In this document: positions 8,314 through 16,325 of the stretch, one piece after another
Layout: every line of letters begins with the position of its first letter
Position numbering within the stretch: the first letter of the stretch is position 1
Assembly: GCA_035274465.1 (NCBI GenBank)
Contig: DATEOF010000477.1
Span: 1 to 64,000 of the forward strand
Length of the DNA stretch: 64,000 nt
Direction of reading: 5' to 3'
Source: JADGRF01 sp035274465
GTDB taxonomy: Bacteria; Myxococcota_A; Polyangia; Polyangiales; JAFGIB01
Made by a program: the position numbers and the translations under genes
Notes under the pieces: model-generated
The model's database searches: none
What the model saw: the letters and a program-made list of their open reading frames with translations, nothing else
What the model was told of the DNA's origin: nothing

Positions 8314-10698
8314 CTACGGGCTCACGACCATGTCTTCATGCAGCTCCGCATCGGCGCGGATCTCGGCCTCACGGAAGCGCACGTCACGCCAGGTCTTCGC
8401 GGCAAACAGTCGTGTCTGGTCGGCGTAGTGGGGACTGCCGGGATCGGCAGATTGCGAGTAGCTCAGCAGCACGCGCGCAACCGGGCCTGCGTCCGTGAAC
8501 GACATAACGAGCATGAAGCTGCTGCCGGAGTTCACCGGATAGCCCTCGGCGGTGAGGCCGAGCGCGTCGAGCACCACGCCGCGCGCTTGGCCCGGCAAGA
8601 GCGTGCCGTCACGGGCTTGATAGTCCACGATGTTGAAAGCCCCCTCGCACTCGAGGCCGCCCTGGATCGGCACGCGTTGCGCGCCGCGCTGCGTGAACTG
8701 CAGGCTGCCGAGCGTCGCAGATGCGTCGCTGCCGACGCTCTGGAGCCGCTGGACCGCACCCGCCAGCGCCTGGAGCACCGGATCGCTCTCCGGGGTCGCG
8801 GGCGTCAGCGTGCGAGGCGTCGCGATCGGGTCGTTCGGATCCAGCGTGTCTGCGAACAGACCGACGGCGCCGAGGAAGATGTTGTAGAAGTCGGCCAGAA
8901 ACCCGCGCCACAGCGGTGCGCCGCGGCTGTCAGCGGCCACGCGCAAGTCCCAACTGGCGAGCACCGCGCAGGCTTCCCGCAGATCGACCAGCTCGTCGCC
9001 GAGCTCTACCGAGGGTTGGGCCGTGCAGCGCTCGACGACGTCGTCGCGCAGCAGCTCACCGAGCAGCGCGCGGTCGTTGAACGGGACCGCTGCGAGCTCG
9101 TCGAGCGAGAACTTGTTGTCGGCGCCGGCGGCGCTGGTGGCACCGCTCTCGGTCAGCAGCTTGAGGCTCATGCGCGAGCGCGCTGACAGCAGGGTCCATG
9201 GCAGGCTCCGCTGCTCGCTCGGGTCGTCGCCGAACAGCGCCGAGAAGCCGCGAAGCGGCGCGGCCGGATTGATCAGCCAGTGAGAGTCGTTGGAGTTGGC
9301 CACGAAGTCCGTGCGCAGGAGGCGCGGACTCGCCGCTTGGGGGAAGATGCCCTGCCAGTCGAACAGCGAGCTGTTTCCGGGCAGCAGCGCCTGGCGCCCG
9401 TTGCGGCTGAGGCCCGTGTCGTAGTCGGTCACGATCGCCGCGCGAAACGCCTGCTCGGCAGCCTCGCTCAGCAGCGGCGTACGCGAGGCATCGAAGTACA
9501 ACGCGGTGCCGCTGTTCGATACGGCGATGATGTTGAGCCATGACAAGCCCTGCGCCTCGGCCTGTGCACCCTCCAACGCCTCGAGGCTGCGCGCGCGGTT
9601 CATCCCCAGGTATGCGCGCAGCCAGTCGACGTTGCCCTCGCCAGCGTCGCGATACGTGTAGGCGTCGGTGTCGCTCCACGGTGTGCCGAAGTCGCCGAGC
9701 ATCGCGCCGTAGTGCGAGCGGTAGAGCGTGCGTTGCTCGAGTCTGAGGCTGCCGTCGGGCTGCTTCACCTCGATCTGAAAGTCGTGCGCGGACATCTCGC
9801 GTTCTTGGCCGTCGAGGATGTAGTGCGTGGGTTTGCCCGGCACCAGCGTGAGCTTGTACAGCGTGGTGTGATTGGCGGTCGTGGTCGTGTGAGTCCAGGC
9901 GACATCTTCATTGAAACCGACGGCGATCAGCGGAACGCCGGTCCAGCCTGCGCCGTACACGTTCAGCACGCCGGGCACCGTGATCTGCTGCTCGTACAAC
10001 CGCCTCGGCCCCTGCCAGGGCAAGTGTGGATTGGCCAGCAGCATGCCGCGCGCGTTCTGCGAACGGTCTTTGCCGATCGCCCAGCCGTTGCTGCTCGCCC
10101 CTTCGAAGTGCTGCACCGGAGGATCCCCGGGCAACTGATCCGGCGCGCCTTTGGCCATGCGTGCGAAGATCGCGTCGATGCCGGGACCCAGGCTCAGATA
10201 GTAGTAGTAGGTCCACAAGTCCTCGGGCGATATCGGCTGCACCCACTCGGCACCACGACACGGCTCCGGCAATGCATCGCGCGGAGTCTCGGCGAGGTAG
10301 CGATCGTAGCCGGCTGCGTAAGCGACGATCAGATCGCGACTCTCTGGATCCAGCTTGGGGAACGTGGCGAGCGCCGTGGCACGCACGCCGGCTGCGAGGA
10401 TGCCGAAGTCGGACGTCAGGTTGGCGTCCATCTCACCGGGTCCGAAGTACTTGGAGCGCTCGCTGCGTAGACGCACGAACTGATCGGCGAGGATACAGAC
10501 CACGTCCTTGCTCGCGACGTAACCGTGCGCGTACGCGGCGCTCGGCAGATCTTCGGCGAGGAAGTGCGGCACGCCGTAGCTCGTCCAGCGTACCTGCGCG
10601 CGGTATCGCGCCGGTGGTTGGCCCGCCTCGGAGCCCGTACAGCTCGCGGCGAACAGACAGACTAGCGTGACCACACAACGCATCGGACGGCTGTCCAT
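8314..10698 (-). CDS. Penicillin-acylase-family Ntn hydrolase, lipoprotein
   Basis: A 794-residue member of the penicillin G acylase/acyl-homoserine-lactone acylase family (Ntn hydrolases that cleave amide-linked acyl groups after self-cleavage into two chains). A lipoprotein signal ends at C20 (LFAASC). The alpha-chain part includes YGVPHF and AYAHGY, and the beta chain should begin at S203 in the motif SSNGWAIG, the nucleophile that becomes the new N-terminus. TTTANHTTLYKL and ANSNDSHW further on match the oxyanion/Asn regions of the family. Start ATG at 10698 (MDSRPMRC). Substrate (quorum signal, antibiotic, lipopeptide or bile acid) cannot be decided. Surface anchoring suggests it acts outside the cytoplasm. 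Confidence 0.88.
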   Translation of the reverse strand: MDSRPMRCVVTLVCLFAASCTGSEAGQPPARYRAQVRWTSYGVPHFLAEDLPSAAYAHGYVASKDVVCILADQFVRLRSERSKYFGPGEMDANLTSDFGILAAGVRATALATFPKLDPESRDLIVAYAAGYDRYLAETPRDALPEPCRGAEWVQPISPEDLWTYYYYLSLGPGIDAIFARMAKGAPDQLPGDPPVQHFEGASSNGWAIGKDRSQNARGMLLANPHLPWQGPRRLYEQQITVPGVLNVYGAGWTGVPLIAVGFNEDVAWTHTTTTANHTTLYKLTLVPGKPTHYILDGQEREMSAHDFQIEVKQPDGSLRLEQRTLYRSHYGAMLGDFGTPWSDTDAYTYRDAGEGNVDWLRAYLGMNRARSLEALEGAQAEAQGLSWLNIIAVSNSGTALYFDASRTPLLSEAAEQAFRAAIVTDYDTGLSRNGRQALLPGNSSLFDWQGIFPQAASPRLLRTDFVANSNDSHWLINPAAPLRGFSALFGDDPSEQRSLPWTLLSARSRMSLKLLTESGATSAAGADNKFSLDELAAVPFNDRALLGELLRDDVVERCTAQPSVELGDELVDLREACAVLASWDLRVAADSRGAPLWRGFLADFYNIFLGAVGLFADTLDPNDPIATPRTLTPATPESDPVLQALAGAVQRLQSVGSDASATLGSLQFTQRGAQRVPIQGGLECEGAFNIVDYQARDGTLLPGQARGVVLDALGLTAEGYPVNSGSSFMLVMSFTDAGPVARVLLSYSQSADPGSPHYADQTRLFAAKTWRDVRFREAEIRADAELHEDMVVSP

Positions 10699-10739
10699 CG
10701 GCGGCAAGTTAGCAGGTTCGATGCGTAGATGTCCTGGGA

Positions 10740-10802
10740 TTGACTGGGTTTTTAGTCGTGTACTTTCTTTCATCTGACCTGCCGCCGCCGTCTGCGGCAG
10801 AC
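10740..10802 (+). promoter_or_regulatory. Possible promoter and operator upstream of the 10810 gene
   Basis: The 111-base divergent gap between the acylase gene and the 10810 gene contains TTGACT (10740-10745) and TACTTT (10761-10766), a sigma70-like pair with a short 15-bp spacer. Downstream is a perfect palindrome GTCTGC-G-GCAGAC (10790-10802) ending 7 bases before the start codon. The palindrome could be a repressor site or could mask the ribosome-binding region. Inferred from sequence only. Confidence 0.3.
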
Positions 10803-10809
10803 TCATCGC

Positions 10810-11799
10810 ATGGAGAGCCGGCACTTGATCGATGCGATCGTGCAGCAGACCACCCTGCTGATCGCGCAGCTGTCGACGGCGGCCGGGATCCGGGCGCCAC
10901 TCGCGCGCCTGGCCGACCAGGTATTCCTGGAGCTCTCGCGCGAGCTGGAGGCGCAAGGCGTGACTCGAAAAGTCGCAGCCGATATGTTCGGGCTCGCGCT
11001 GCGCAGCTATCAAAAGAAGATTCAGCGGCTTTCCGAGAGCGCGACCGCGCGCGAGCAAACCCTCTGGGAAGCCGTCATCGCGCACTTGCGCCAGTCGGGC
11101 GGCGCGAGTCGCAAGGCGCTGTTGGCTGCGTTCAAGCGCGAGAACCCGGATGACCTGGCGGCCGTGCTCAAGGACCTGCTCAGCAGCGGGTTAATCAGCG
11201 CCGCCGGCAGAGGCGCTGCAGCGTTCTATCAAGTGTCGAGCCCGGAGGCGCAGGCGGCGATCGCGCAGCAGTCGGAGCTGGATGTGATCATGCACCTGGT
11301 GTGGCTCGCGGTGTACGATCACCAGCCGATCCGGCAGGCGGACTTGATCGCGCGCGTGCCGTTCGGTGGCGAGGCGACGGAGCGCGCGCTCGCGGCTTTG
11401 ATCGAGGATGCGCGGATCGAGGACACCGGCGAGGTGCTGCGCTGTACCCAGCTGCAGATCCCGGTCGGCGCCGAGCAGGGATGGGAGGCCGCGGTGCTCG
11501 ATCATTTTCGCGCCATGGCCAATGCGATCGGCGCCAAGCTCCGCACCATCGGCATGCGCTCGAGCTCGAGTGATCGCGTGGGGGGCAGCACGCTCAGCTT
11601 CAGCATTCACGCCGGCCATCCATACGAGCAAGAGGTCTACGGGCTGCTCGCGCGCGTGCGAACGGACGTGAATTCGCTGTGGAACCTCGTGAGCGAGCAC
11701 AACCGCGGCCACGGCATCGACGACGAGAAGCGGGTCGAGGTGACGTTCTACTTCGGCCAGCACGTGACGGCGGAAGATGCGGGGGAGGAACCGACATGA
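10810..11799 (+). CDS. Hypothetical protein with winged-helix-like segments
   Basis: A 329-residue soluble protein. The N-terminal third reads like a helix-turn-helix (LEAQGVTRKVAADMFGLALRSYQKKIQRL), followed by segments resembling winged helices (LWEAVIAHLRQSGGASRKALLAAF, then LLSSGLISAAGRG). The C-terminal third is different (MRSSSSDRVGGSTLSFSIHAGHPYEQEVYGL region) and may be a separate domain. It fits a regulator, but I cannot name the family. Its stop overlaps the ATG of the following lipoprotein gene (ATGA), so the two are translationally coupled and probably act together. A palindrome just upstream could be an autoregulatory site. Confidence 0.7.
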   Translation: MESRHLIDAIVQQTTLLIAQLSTAAGIRAPLARLADQVFLELSRELEAQGVTRKVAADMFGLALRSYQKKIQRLSESATAREQTLWEAVIAHLRQSGGASRKALLAAFKRENPDDLAAVLKDLLSSGLISAAGRGAAAFYQVSSPEAQAAIAQQSELDVIMHLVWLAVYDHQPIRQADLIARVPFGGEATERALAALIEDARIEDTGEVLRCTQLQIPVGAEQGWEAAVLDHFRAMANAIGAKLRTIGMRSSSSDRVGGSTLSFSIHAGHPYEQEVYGLLARVRTDVNSLWNLVSEHNRGHGIDDEKRVEVTFYFGQHVTAEDAGEEPT

Positions 11800-13391
11800 C
11801 TTATCCACGGATCGCGCTGGTGTTGAGCTTGTTTGGGCTGCTCGCGTGCGCCAAAGCCGTGGAGCCCTTGCCCGACAAGAACACGAACTGGTTGAAAGCC
11901 TGCGATGAAGATGCCGAGTGCGGGTCGGAGCTGGCGTGCTTGTGCGGAGCGTGTACCAAGGCTTGCGAGTCTGATGCGCAGTGTGGGCGCACCGCGCCCG
12001 GAGCGACATGCTTGGCCGCGGGCGATCCCTCCATCCAGGCGCTGTGCGGCACGCAGCTGAAGGCGGCGGCCGTGTGCAGCGCCGAGTGCAAGCACGACAG
12101 CGATTGCGACCCGCAGGCCGATGGGCTGCGCTGCGCGGCAGGGGTCTGCGTGCCGTGGGGAGGACGTACGCCCGAGGCGACCACTTCGTGCGAGCCGGGC
12201 GATGTGGTCGCGAACATCTGCGGCATGGAGTGTCCTGGGCTGAACGAGACCGCGTTTGCGACCTGCGGGGAGGACGGGCACTACGGGCCGTGTAGTTGCC
12301 GCGATCCGCATTGCGGGCCCGCGCTCGACTGCGCCGCCGGGTTCGTGTGCCTTGGCAATCGCTGTCTCGAGGCAGCGAGCCGCTGCGCCGGGGCCCTCTG
12401 CCAGGCGGGGGCGGAGTGCACGGACGGGCTGTGCATGCAGGTGTTGGTGGACGGGCTCAGCTCGCCTGGGGGGATGGGGATCAGCTCGGTGGATGGGGCG
12501 TTGTACTTCGTCAATACAGGGACGTACGACGAGCAGCATCAGTTCAACTTCGATGCCATGCTCGCGCGTGTGCCGGTCAGCGGTGGACCGTATGAGCGGC
12601 TACGCGAAGATCTGAACGAGATGTGGGACGCGGTGTTCATGGACAACGCGGCGTACTGGTACAACGTGCGCGACGGCGTCGCGTTCCAGGTGACGGGCAA
12701 GTTCTACTTCAGCGACGAGCCTACTTCGATCTTCCTCACGGACCACGCGATCACGACGCTCATCGCCGACGACGATGCATTCTACTGGATCGAGCAGAAC
12801 GACCAAGACGGCCCCGGCCCCATGCACTTGATGACCGCCACGCGCGCAACTCTTCAACCCGAGGCACGCCGACTGCTCGAGCTACCCGAGGCCACGTACA
12901 TCCTCACACAAACCGACGAGCGGCTGTACTGGGGCACGGCTCTCAGCGGGCTCTGGAGCGTGAAGAAAGACGGCTCCGATCTGAAGCGTATGGTCGAGCC
13001 CCGAGCCGAGCTACGGGGACCGGATATCCTGGCGACCGCAGGTGGACATGTGATGTGGTCCTGGGGTGATCGGACCAATGGCAAGATCGGGCTCGGGCTC
13101 TACTCCGAAGCTCCTGGAACCAGCACGCGTCTCACCGAGGACATGAGCGGCGGCCTCGGTGAGTACATCACCGGTGACGAGTCCAACGTCTACTGGATCT
13201 ACCGAGCCCGCGGCGATGACCAATACACTCTCGCCCGCGCCAGTAAAGCGCCCTTTGCCACCGAGGTCCTCTGGCGCTCACCGCAGCTGCGCGAGACGAC
13301 ACACATTCTGGTGCACGAAGGGTTCCTGTACCTCAGCACGATGCCCGTGGCCGGCGAGGGGAAGATCCTTCGCATTCAACTGCCGCGTTGA
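11796..13391 (+). CDS. Cys-rich lipoprotein with C-terminal beta-propeller-like domain
   Basis: A 531-residue predicted lipoprotein (signal with LFGLLAC box). Residues about 35-210 hold more than 20 cysteines in short spaced modules (CDEDAECGSELACLCGACTKAC) like those of other myxobacterial surface proteins. From about residue 220 on, repeated blades of the type DALYWG/AYWYN/NVYWIY suggest a six- or seven-bladed beta-propeller similar to DUF5050-type sequences. Probably an exported binding or adhesion protein. Its ATG overlaps the stop of the 10810 gene by 4 bp, so expression is coupled to that possible regulator. Ligand unknown. Confidence 0.75.
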   Translation: MTYPRIALVLSLFGLLACAKAVEPLPDKNTNWLKACDEDAECGSELACLCGACTKACESDAQCGRTAPGATCLAAGDPSIQALCGTQLKAAAVCSAECKHDSDCDPQADGLRCAAGVCVPWGGRTPEATTSCEPGDVVANICGMECPGLNETAFATCGEDGHYGPCSCRDPHCGPALDCAAGFVCLGNRCLEAASRCAGALCQAGAECTDGLCMQVLVDGLSSPGGMGISSVDGALYFVNTGTYDEQHQFNFDAMLARVPVSGGPYERLREDLNEMWDAVFMDNAAYWYNVRDGVAFQVTGKFYFSDEPTSIFLTDHAITTLIADDDAFYWIEQNDQDGPGPMHLMTATRATLQPEARRLLELPEATYILTQTDERLYWGTALSGLWSVKKDGSDLKRMVEPRAELRGPDILATAGGHVMWSWGDRTNGKIGLGLYSEAPGTSTRLTEDMSGGLGEYITGDESNVYWIYRARGDDQYTLARASKAPFATEVLWRSPQLRETTHILVHEGFLYLSTMPVAGEGKILRIQLPR

Positions 13392-14021
13392 CCCGCGCGG
13401 CGCCTGCTGAAGCGCCGAAGTACCGGCTTAGCCAGGCGCCTCATTTCACCCGGCAATCCGCCGCGGGCGGGGCTCGCGCTTACTCATGCGCCCTCGCGCG
13501 CGCGCGATGGCCGATCGGCGAGCAGGGCTAACGACGGGTGGGTTCGCGATGCCCACCGGCGTTTGTCGGCTGGATGCGTTTGAGAGGTTGCGATCGGCGC
13601 TCGCGCCAAGAGGCGGCGGCGCTTCGCGCCTCACTGGGGCGTGCGCCCCAGACCCCGGAAGGCTACGCGGATGCTCGCAAGAGCTTTCATGATGAAGCTG
13701 ACGGCGGCAGCTGGCTTGGGTGGGTTGCGCAAAGAGTTTGCATTCGCTTGTCCCGTGTGTCCAACCGCGCAGGCGCGGCGGGCCGGGCGCTTGCGCGCGC
13801 CTACGCTCCCGCGAAGACACCACGGCGCTGCGCGCCTCACTTGCACGTGCGCCCCAGCCTCGGCGCTGCGCACGTCAGTGGTGCGTGGACGCTCTACGGG
13901 GCCACGAGCACGACTGAGGAGCCCTTGTTGAATGCAGCTGACGGCGGCCCATGATTCGCAACTTGGATTACGCAAATACATTTGCATTACAACGTGTTAG
14001 AGCGTGCGCTATAACAGTGTC
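13392..14021. other. Non-coding stretch with duplicated, degenerate modules
   Basis: About 630 bases without a convincing gene; the open frames here have Arg/Pro/Ser-rich translations typical of GC-rich shadow frames. It contains the two repeated modules listed separately and, near its end, the AT-richer leader of the HNH relic (ACGCAAATACATTTGCATTAC). I read it as decayed DNA, possibly 5' remnants of HNH-type genes. Confidence 0.5.
13598..13986 (+). repeat. Diverged tandem duplication (modules A-B-A'-B')
   Basis: Module A, 54 bases at 13598-13651 and 13804-13857, matches at about 44 of 54 positions. The best core is GGCGCT(T/G)CGCGCCTCACT followed by CGTGCGCCCCAG. Module B begins GCTGACGGCGGC (13696-13707 and 13937-13948) and ends with a CGCAAA...TTTGCATT block (near 13728-13744 and 13971-13987). 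The order A-B-A'-B' implies an old tandem duplication of about 200-240 bases that has since diverged. The second copy abuts the HNH relic. Confidence 0.5.
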
Positions 14022-14424
14022 ATGTCGACTGATGCTGCGACCTTGAGCGATGACACCATCGAGCGTGAACTGACGACGCTGATGGGGCATCTTACTGCTG
14101 GGGAAGTCGCGTACTGTTTCCACCGCACTACGGCGCGCGCTCGTCGCTAGGGATCGTGGCTGCCGGTTTCCGGGGTGTACGAATCAACGCTTCCTCGATG
14201 CGCACCACATCGAGCACTGGTTGAACGGCGGGCTGACGGACCTCAACAACTTGGTACTGCTTTGTCGGAGGCATCACCGCTTCCTTCACGAGTACGGCTA
14301 CTCCATCGTTCGCATCGACGGCGTCCTGGAGTTCCGCAGAGCGGATGGCCGCTTGGTCCCGGAGGTGCCGCCGGCCGTCGAAGCTACACGCGCGAGCGTT
14401 CAGGCCGGATCGCTATGCGGATGA
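14022..14424 (+). pseudogene. HNH endonuclease (DUF222/13E12-like) with internal deletion
   Basis: The first part reads MSTDAATLSDDTIERELTTL, like the N-terminus of DUF222-HNH proteins, and runs to a stop at 14148-14150. From about 14101 a different frame reads KSRTVSTALRRALVARDRG, then a full HNH core CRFPGCTNQRFLDAHHIEHW, NLVLLCRRHHRFLHEYGY, and ends at 14424. Both ends of one gene are present, but most of the middle (normally a few hundred residues) is missing and the frame is broken near 14090-14100. The HNH residues look intact but no full protein can be made. Its 3' end overlaps the convergent lipoprotein gene by 41 bp. Confidence 0.75.
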
Positions 14425-15001
14425 TCTTTGCCTGGTCGGCGTCGTCGCAGCGGTCGAAGAAGAACCAGATGGTGCCGCTGTTGACCATGCAGCTGGGTTG
14501 TTCCCACAGGCCGACGTAGGTGTCCGGTGAAGGGGCACGTGGGTATGCGCGGGCGAAGCTGGCGTAGTCGTCGCCGACTCGAATTCCTGCCGCGGTGGCG
14601 GGGCGGCGGTCGGTGATGACTAGCATGGCGATCTTGAAGCGGTTGGCTCGCGCGAATGCTACTGCGCGCGTGCGGATCGCTTCCGGGGGTTCGTGTCCCA
14701 CATGGCTTTTGCCCCAGGATCGGAAGGGGCCTTCGTCGAAGATTGCCAGCACGGGTGGGTCGTCGAACTCGAAGCCTTCGAGCGGGAGTTCTTCGCGGTA
14801 GAAGGAGGTGCGATAGCGGTCGTCGAAACCTCCCACCGGTTCGCTCAAGCTACCACCCAGCTTGAGAGTGCCGATTCCTTCCTGCGTGATCATCCAGTTC
14901 AGCGGAGCCGATTGGGATGTGGCAGGCGTGCTGGGTTCCGTGGCAGTTGTGCACGCTATGAGGCAGGTGAGTAGGTTGGCTAGGATGACTGTACGAATCA
15001 T
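14384..15001 (-). CDS. Small lipoprotein, function unknown
   Basis: A 205-residue predicted lipoprotein: signal MIRTVILANLLTCLIAC, then a Thr/Ser/Pro spacer and a mixed alpha/beta domain (IGTLKLGGSLSEPVGGFDDRY; IRVGDDYASFARAYP) with a C-terminal pair of cysteines. No family recognised. The motif combining IGTLKLG with a later GIRVGDDYASF block resembles periplasmic proteins in which a duplicated strand-turn motif packs into a beta-rich fold. Its ATG overlaps the stop of the PLP enzyme gene upstream (ATGA on the minus strand), so it is co-translated with it. A functional link to sulfur amino acids is not evident. Confidence 0.72.
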   Translation of the reverse strand: MIRTVILANLLTCLIACTTATEPSTPATSQSAPLNWMITQEGIGTLKLGGSLSEPVGGFDDRYRTSFYREELPLEGFEFDDPPVLAIFDEGPFRSWGKSHVGHEPPEAIRTRAVAFARANRFKIAMLVITDRRPATAAGIRVGDDYASFARAYPRAPSPDTYVGLWEQPSCMVNSGTIWFFFDRCDDADQAKIIRIAIRPERSRV

Positions 15002-16182
15002 TCGAGGGCCTGCGCGAAATCTAGCATCAAATCGCGTGGATCTTCCAAGCCGACTGATAAACGCACCAAATTGTCGTGCGCACCGATCGCTGCGCGTTCT
15101 TGCGAGCTGAGCTCGGAGTGTGACATCAGCGCAGGTTGTTGGATCAATGTCTCGACTGCGCCCATCGACGCACCGATGGTGGCGATGCGACAACGGTCGA
15201 TGAAGCGCGAGGTGCGCGCTAGATCGCCGTCGACCAGGAAGCTGATGACGCCGCCGAAGCCCGAGAATTGGCGCGCCGCTGTCGCGTGATCGGGATGGCT
15301 CTCGAGGCCGGGGTAGTACACACGCGCGATGGCCGGGTGCTCAGCCAGGAAGCGCGCGATTTGCAGTCCGCTTTGGTTGTGCTGGCGCATACGCACGGCC
15401 AGCGTCTTCATGCCGCGGACTAGCAGGTACGCGCCGTGCGGGTCCGGCATCCCGCCCAGGACTCCTCGCGCTTCGCGCAACGCCTGGATGATGCCGCGGT
15501 CGCCGCACAGTGCTCCGGCCAGCAGGTCGTTGTGTCCCGCGAGGTATTTGGTGCACGAGTGCAGCACCAGGTGCGCGCCGTGCGCGAGGGGGCGGAAGTT
15601 GACCGGCGTGGCGAGCGTGGCATCGATGACGATCTTCACGCGCGGCAGCTCTCGACACAACGCCGCAATACGCGCGACATCCGGCACGCGCAGGTACGGG
15701 TTGGTCGGCGCCTCCGAGAGATACAGGCGCGTGTTGGGTCGCTGGAGCGCCAGCTCCGCCGCGGCGTAGTCGTCGGGCTCGATCAAGCTGTGCTCGATCC
15801 CGAAGCGCGCCAGCATGCTTCGCACGAACTGGCGCGTTCGCCGGTACACGTCCGAGGTCAACACGATGTGATCGCCCGGCCGCAACATCGACAGGAGCAG
15901 CGTCGTGACCGCATTCATTCCGCTCGGAAACAGCACGGCAGCGTCTGCGCCGTCGAGCGCCGCGAGCTTGTGCTCCGCGACTTCGACGGTCGGGTTGCCG
16001 TAGCGGCCGTACTCTTCGCGCTCGATCCGTCCGGCGAAGTGATCGTTCAGGGCCTGCGTGTTTTCGAACGCGTAGGTCGCGGTGCACGCGATCGGCACGG
16101 TCACCGAGTCGTATGCGTGCTTGCGGGGCTCGCCACCGCGGATGGCGAGCGTGTCGATACTGGATTCCGGCGAGACAGACAT
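14998..16182 (-). CDS. Cystathionine gamma-synthase/lyase-type PLP enzyme
   Basis: A 394-residue fold-type I PLP enzyme of the Cys/Met metabolism family (trans-sulfuration or direct sulfhydrylation). Seen: YGRYGNPT substrate-loop motif, SGMNAVTTLLL phosphate-binding segment, the acidic D in VIDATLATP, and the PLP lysine in LHSCTKYLAGHND. Then IGASMGAVETLIQQPALMSH, characteristic of gamma-family members. Whether it makes cystathionine, homocysteine or cleaves them cannot be settled from sequence. GAAAGGAA lies 4-5 bases before the ATG. It is the first gene of a coupled pair with the lipoprotein. Confidence 0.9.
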   Translation of the reverse strand: MSVSPESSIDTLAIRGGEPRKHAYDSVTVPIACTATYAFENTQALNDHFAGRIEREEYGRYGNPTVEVAEHKLAALDGADAAVLFPSGMNAVTTLLLSMLRPGDHIVLTSDVYRRTRQFVRSMLARFGIEHSLIEPDDYAAAELALQRPNTRLYLSEAPTNPYLRVPDVARIAALCRELPRVKIVIDATLATPVNFRPLAHGAHLVLHSCTKYLAGHNDLLAGALCGDRGIIQALREARGVLGGMPDPHGAYLLVRGMKTLAVRMRQHNQSGLQIARFLAEHPAIARVYYPGLESHPDHATAARQFSGFGGVISFLVDGDLARTSRFIDRCRIATIGASMGAVETLIQQPALMSHSELSSQERAAIGAHDNLVRLSVGLEDPRDLMLDFAQALE

Positions 16183-16275
16183 GGCGTTCCTTTCGGCCCA
16201 CCACGCGTCGCCCCGCGCTTCTTCCGCGCAGACGCCCAGCGACTTAGGGTGATATTTCTAAAGCGCGTCACCCAA

Positions 16276-16308
16276 GGTGGGCCAAAGTCCGCGCTGAACA
16301 GGCCCACC
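16276..16308 (-). terminator. Hairpin at the end of the minus-strand chemosensory block
   Basis: Perfect 8-bp inverted repeat GGTGGGCC / GGCCCACC (16276-16283, 16301-16308) just 17 bases after the stop of the soluble MCP-like gene on the minus strand. A second pair GGGTGA / TCACCC (about 16254-16273) lies right after it. No T-run is present. The position suits transcription end of the minus block. Confidence 0.5.
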
Positions 16309-16325
16309 CTAGCGCGAAGACGCCG

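Noticed and set aside
6568..9186. Very long plus-strand open frame (872 codons)
   Set aside because: It is antisense to the acyl-CoA synthetase and acylase genes, which have full family motifs. Its translation is His/Arg/Asp-rich without domains, a typical shadow in GC-rich DNA.
13446..13823. Minus-strand 125-codon open frame as a gene
   Set aside because: Arg/Pro/Ser-rich low-quality translation, no ribosome site, and it lies across the duplicated modules.
16183..16325. SAM or other riboswitch upstream of the PLP enzyme
   Set aside because: The gap contains only the terminator-like hairpins; no conserved riboswitch core could be recognised.
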